A DNA stretch of 64,000 nt from Clostridium sp. DL-VIII (lineage in GTDB: Bacteria > Bacillota > Clostridia > Clostridiales > Clostridiaceae): positions 1,000,501 through 1,064,500 of the forward strand of contig NZ_CM001240.1 in NCBI RefSeq assembly GCF_000230835.1, given 5' to 3'. Below are positions 59,166 through 64,000 of the stretch, piece by piece. Position numbers and translations under genes: made by a program. The notes beneath the pieces are model-generated. The model ran no database searches. It was not told where the DNA came from and saw nothing but the letters and a program-made list of their open reading frames with translations. How positions within the stretch are numbered: position 1 is the first letter of the stretch; the number at the start of each line of letters is the position of its first letter.

Positions 59166-59259
59166 GCGTTTCTGGGGTGTATGGATTGATTAAGAAAAAA
59201 AGGACTCGTGGCGTTCTGTCCGTTCTCAGTTGGCCAGTTAGCCGTAAAGAATCAGTCAA

Positions 59260-59450
59260 TATGATGTGATTTACTTTCTTTGAAAAATTCGATTTTACAG
59301 GAAAATCATCTAACCTTTTTGTAACGATGAAGGAAGTAGCATGAGTTGCAGTGAGCTGGATTTGAGTAATGTTTATCCTACAGTACAAATTGCTGTGGGA
59401 TTGGCAATTGGGAGCAAATGTCAAAGATGAGTTAGTTTTTGATATTTTCT
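59260..59450 (+). pseudogene. flavodoxin C-terminal remnant
   Basis: FFEKFDFTGKSSNLFVTMKE resembles FLESYDFSGKTIIPFxTHGG of flavodoxins. After two stops, frames with PTVQIAVGLAIG and GANVKDE match the C-terminal strand. No start or phosphate loop is left. Confidence 0.5.
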
Positions 59451-59556
59451 TAATAAAGTATGTGAGATTTAATCAATTACAAAAAAATGATGATGAGGTA
59501 CACTAAGCATATTTAAAATCCAATAAAAATAATTAAAAGAAAGGAGGTGAAATCGT

Positions 59557-59922
59557 ATGACGATTGCGGAAGTAAGCAAAAAATTTGATCTTTCACAGGA
59601 TACACTTCGCTATTATGAACGTATCGGACTAATTCCTAATGTTAACCGTAATAAAAGTGGAATTAGAGACTATACTGAAAAAGACTGCAGATGGGTTGAA
59701 TTTATTAAATGTATGAGAACAGCAGGTATTCCTATTGAAGTATTAATAGAATATGTTACGCTGCTTCAACAAGGAAATGAAACTATTGAAGCAAGAAAAG
59801 AGCTATTAAAAGAACAACGCGCACAGTTAGCTCAAAAAATGGAAGAAATGAAAAAAACCTTAGATCGCTTGGATTATAAAATAGAAAGATATAAAAAAGG
59901 AATAGTTACAAAATTATTATAA
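59557..59922 (+). CDS. MerR-family regulator (AdhR-like)
   Basis: A 121-residue protein. The winged helix is TIAEVSKKFDLSQDTLRYYE, then SGIRDYTEKDCRWVEFI; a coiled coil follows (ELLKEQRAQLAQKMEEMKKT). Cys at about 51 (FIKCMRTAGIP) matches the aldehyde-sensing Cys of AdhR-type proteins. Ribosome site AAAGGAGG. It is followed at once by an AKR remnant and then an intact CMD gene, so its original target was probably the lost AKR gene plus the CMD gene. Confidence 0.85.
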   Translation: MTIAEVSKKFDLSQDTLRYYERIGLIPNVNRNKSGIRDYTEKDCRWVEFIKCMRTAGIPIEVLIEYVTLLQQGNETIEARKELLKEQRAQLAQKMEEMKKTLDRLDYKIERYKKGIVTKLL

Positions 59923-59933
59923 CTTATTAGAAC

Positions 59934-60038
59934 ATCACTCTAGTGAGTGCATAGAATGTGGCGCATGTGTAAAACTGCCCCTTTGATGTAGATATAATAA
60001 ATAAAATGAAACAAGCAAATCAGTTATTTGGCAATTAA
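59934..60038 (+). pseudogene. remnant of the ferredoxin-tailed AKR
   Basis: LLEHHSSECIECGACV then a lost base, and after it the original tail (MKQANQLFGN). This matches the last 35 codons of the gene at 15472 (LLEHRASECIECGACIKNCP). As there, a CMD gene follows. Confidence 0.85.
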
Positions 60039-60153
60039 CCATGGAACAGGTGAATCGGAAAAGAGAGACATTCTTAGTGTTCGGGTAATGCATAAAGAAC
60101 AAGAAATGAGAAAAAGTGTTTATTATAGAAAAGAAAATAAAGGAGAGATTAAA

Positions 60154-60915
60154 ATGGCAATTACAGATTTTTCAAAAGAGTATCATGAGAGGATGCTTTC
60201 AGGATATGAATCAAAGTTCTTAGAAACAGATCCGGAATTTATTGAGTTATTTGATAACTTTGCATTTGATGAAGTTGTAAATCAGGATGATTTAGATGAT
60301 CGTACTAGAATGATGGCAATTATTGCAACCTTAGTTGGATGTCAAGGGATTGATGAATTCAAAGCAATAGTACCAGCTGCACTTAATTTTGGGGTAACAC
60401 CAGTAGAAGTGAAAGAAGTTGTATATCAGGCCGTAGCTTACCTTGGAATAGGAAGGGTATTTCCATTCCTTTATGGAGTTAATGAAATACTAATAGCAAG
60501 AGGGATTAAGTTACCACTTGAAGGACAGTCCAAAACTACACGAGAAAATCGTTTAGAAAAAGGAATTCAGGCACAGGTTGATATCTTTGGAGATAGAATG
60601 AAAGACTTCTACAAGTCAGGACCAGAAGAATCACGACACATTAATCATTGGTTGGCTGATAACTGCTTTGGAGATTATTATACGCGCAGTGGTCTTGATT
60701 ACAAACAACGCGAAATGATTACTTTCTGTTTCTTATCCTCCCAAGGAGGTTGTGAGCCTCAACTTACAAGTCATGCGGCAGCCAACATGAGGATTGGGAA
60801 TGATAAGCAGTTCTTAATTAAGATTATTTCACAGTGTCTGCCATTCATAGGCTATCCAAGAAGTCTGAATGCACTTCGCTGTGTAAATGATGCAGCTGCT
60901 CAGATTGAGAAATAA
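60154..60915 (+). CDS. CMD-family protein, double domain
   Basis: A 253-residue protein. It begins MAITDFSKEYHERMLSGYES and has two CMD domains (MMAIIATLVGCQGIDEFKAI to YLGIGR, and MITFCFLSSQGGCEPQ to FIGYPRSLNAL). It is the intact counterpart of the broken start at 16759 and a relative of 18560. No CxxC peroxidase motif. Start at 60154 from AAAGGAGAG; an upstream in-frame ATG at 60028 lies in the AKR remnant. The AKR-CMD gene order here and at 15472 shows that the block was copied as a unit. Confidence 0.85.
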   Translation: MAITDFSKEYHERMLSGYESKFLETDPEFIELFDNFAFDEVVNQDDLDDRTRMMAIIATLVGCQGIDEFKAIVPAALNFGVTPVEVKEVVYQAVAYLGIGRVFPFLYGVNEILIARGIKLPLEGQSKTTRENRLEKGIQAQVDIFGDRMKDFYKSGPEESRHINHWLADNCFGDYYTRSGLDYKQREMITFCFLSSQGGCEPQLTSHAAANMRIGNDKQFLIKIISQCLPFIGYPRSLNALRCVNDAAAQIEK

Positions 60916-61099
60916 AAGAGAATATCGAAAAGCACTACAATAACTTAGAGCTGCATATAATGGTAAAACCAGATGTGGTTACTTGTCAGTTGTATAATAA
61001 TTCGAATTTGATTTTAGCATTATATAACTACTTAAAAAATATGAATTAATTTAAGAAGAGTAAAAGAAAAAAATATGGAGACTAATTCTTGTTAGAGGT

Positions 61100-62730
<1,631 letters not shown>

Positions 62731-62759
62731 AGTAAATACAATTAATTAGATACTAATAA

Positions 62760-62806
62760 ACAGCATCACCAGAGAATATATTTTATCTAATGGTGATACT
62801 GTTTTT
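62760..62806. terminator. bidirectional terminator between bglA and MerR gene
   Basis: CAGCATCACCA and TGGTGATACTG with one mismatch, then TTTTTAT. It separates convergent genes. Confidence 0.75.
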
Positions 62807-62809
62807 ATA

Positions 62810-63268
62810 TTAGGCAAGCTTATGTATTTTCTTAGATTTTTCTCTAACATATCTAATATCAGCTGGAATATCTTTTTCTTGCATTTCTTTTGGAACAGAG
62901 GTTGTACCAGCAGATTTTGCTGTTTCATAATACCAGCATTTGTATCTTAATACATTAAGGGTTTCTTGCAATTGAGATATTTGAGATTCTACTGTTTTTC
63001 GTTGTTCTTGAAACATATTTAAGCGCTGGTCAATTGTTTCATCGCCTTGCATTACCCATTCAATAAAAGTCTTAATATCCTTAATTGACATACCGGTTTT
63101 TTTTAAACAGTCTATCATGAACAGCCACTCAAAATCGGAATCTTTAAACATTCGTGTGCCACTTTCGCTACGTTCTACAAATGGGAGTAAGCCTTCTTTG
63201 GCATAAAAACGAAGAGTATATGGGGAAATATTTATTTTTTTTGATATATCACTGATTGTATAATACAT
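62810..63268 (-). CDS. MerR-family regulator divergent from the iron ADH gene
   Basis: A 152-residue protein. The winged helix is YYTISDISKKINISPYTLRF then SGTRMFKDSDFEWL, and a coiled coil follows (QEQRKTVESQISQLQETLNV). Cys in MIDCLKKTGMS matches the AdhR sensing position. Start at 63268 (MYYTIS) from AGGAGGAAACTC; 14 upstream codons are not needed. It is divergent from the ADH gene and shares the operator at 63319. Confidence 0.87.
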   Translation of the reverse strand: MYYTISDISKKINISPYTLRFYAKEGLLPFVERSESGTRMFKDSDFEWLFMIDCLKKTGMSIKDIKTFIEWVMQGDETIDQRLNMFQEQRKTVESQISQLQETLNVLRYKCWYYETAKSAGTTSVPKEMQEKDIPADIRYVREKSKKIHKLA

Positions 63269-63318
63269 GAGTTTCCTCCTAAAAATAAGAAAATAGAAAA
63301 TAAAAATCAAAATAAGTC

Positions 63319-63349
63319 TTGACTTAGAGTCGACTATTAAGTTTAAGAT
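63319..63349 (+). promoter_or_regulatory. MerR-type promoter of the iron ADH gene
   Basis: TTGACT and TAAGAT are 19 bases apart, with the dyad CTTA-g-AGTCGACT-a-TTAAG centred in the spacer. The gene starts 60 bases downstream. Confidence 0.82.
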
Positions 63350-63409
63350 GATTATATCACATAGAAAAATATGTGTAAATTTTCATAATAAATTTTAGGA
63401 GGAAAAACT

Positions 63410-64000
63410 ATGAGTTTTAATATGTATGTACCTACAAAAATTTTATTTGGGGCTGGAATGCTTAATGTGCTTCATGAACAGGAATTACCAGGAAAAAAGG
63501 CAATGATTGTGATATCTAATGGAAAATCTACAAGAGCAAATGGTTACTTAAGCCGCACAGAAGATGAGCTTAAGAAGGCTGGGATAGAATCAGTTGTATT
63601 TGATAAGGTTGAGCCTAATCCGGTAAAGGACACAGTAATGGAAGGTGCTGCTTTTGCAAAAGAAAATGCTTGTGACTTTGTAGTAGCTCTAGGCGGTGGA
63701 AGCTGCATTGACTCTGCTAAAGCTATGGCAGTAATGGCAACAAATGAAGGAGATTTATGGGATTATATTGGAAGTGGAACAGGCAAAGGTAAATCTGTAA
63801 CAAATAAGCCATTACCTATAGTAGCTATAAGCACAACTGCAGGAACAGGATCTGAAGCAGATGCAGGATGTGTAGTGACAAATCCCGAAACAAATGAAAA
63901 AGTTGGATTAAAGACACCGCTTATTTTTCCGGTATTATGTATAGAAGATCCAGAACTTATGATAAGTGTTCCAAAGAACTTTACTGCATATCAAGGATTT
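63410..64000 (+). CDS. iron-dependent alcohol dehydrogenase, 5' part
   Basis: The 197 codons to the window end code for MSFNMYVPTKILFGAGMLNV, the cofactor motif FVVALGGGSCIDSAKAM and TTAGTGSEADAG, ending at FTAYQGF just before the metal-binding Asp. It is close to the ADH at 13715 and to the fragment at 38866. Start ATG after TTAGGAGGAAAAACT, behind a MerR-type promoter, so it is probably induced by an aldehyde-like signal. The rest lies outside the window. Confidence 0.92.
   Translation, partial: MSFNMYVPTKILFGAGMLNVLHEQELPGKKAMIVISNGKSTRANGYLSRTEDELKKAGIESVVFDKVEPNPVKDTVMEGAAFAKENACDFVVALGGGSCIDSAKAMAVMATNEGDLWDYIGSGTGKGKSVTNKPLPIVAISTTAGTGSEADAGCVVTNPETNEKVGLKTPLIFPVLCIEDPELMISVPKNFTAYQGF

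Overview
The window looks like an accessory stretch of a low-GC, strictly anaerobic Clostridium-type genome, possibly a saccharolytic or solvent-forming species. The grounds are AT-rich intergenic DNA, strong AAGGAGG ribosome sites, ferredoxin and flavodoxin proteins, iron-dependent alcohol dehydrogenases, a bglP/bglA pair, and a DUF1659/DUF2922 pair. The species is an inference. I see no rRNA, tRNA or CRISPR array.

Layout. 1-8 kb holds mobile and phage debris: an IS4/IS231-like element with a 10-bp target duplication and a frameshifted transposase, a group II intron whose maturase has one in-frame TGA, then AbrB-like, Cys-rich and phage antirepressor genes and the DUF1659/DUF2922 pair. 8-17 kb holds a secreted type-B carboxylesterase, a FIST sensor plus chemoreceptor pair, an iron ADH, and an aldo/keto reductase with a ferredoxin tail. 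17-22 kb is a MerR-controlled redox operon (flavodoxin-ferredoxin, CMD protein, FMN reductase, YqhD-type ADH) followed by a membrane flavodoxin. 22-29 kb holds esterase and hydrolase genes, an MFS transporter and a divergent AKR/MerR pair. 29-35 kb is a Tat cassette (Tat-signal DUF362 lipoprotein, TatA, TatC, a NapH/NapG-like polyferredoxin) with a two-component system behind it. 35-50 kb holds more esterases and hydrolases, MFS, SDR, a DUF4405 membrane protein, lipoprotein flavodoxins, an exported CMD protein and a cupin. 50-64 kb holds FMN reductase, flavodoxin, two AKRs, bglP, an esterase, LysR, MerR, CMD, bglA, MerR and the start of another iron ADH.

How the parts may work together. The same families recur: type-B esterases, small hydrolases, flavodoxins, AKRs, CMD proteins, iron ADHs and AdhR-like MerR regulators. 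This suggests capture of external esters or glycosides, release of reactive aldehydes, quinones or aromatics, and their reduction and export. Several redox proteins carry export signals (two lipoprotein flavodoxins, one flavodoxin behind a membrane helix, a CMD protein with a signal peptide, a cupin lipoprotein). They lie near a dedicated Tat system and a polyferredoxin whose second half follows an internal Tat motif. An extracytoplasmic electron-transfer system is the most interesting hypothesis here.

The region is heavily rearranged. Nearly every family has an intact copy and one or more remnants, including copies with stops, frameshifts, deletions or fused ends. A 66-bp promoter block occurs four times with no length change before unrelated genes. 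A 969-bp block with an AKR and its MerR operator occurs twice in inverted orientation with one difference noticed. All functions are read from sequence patterns; no search was run.
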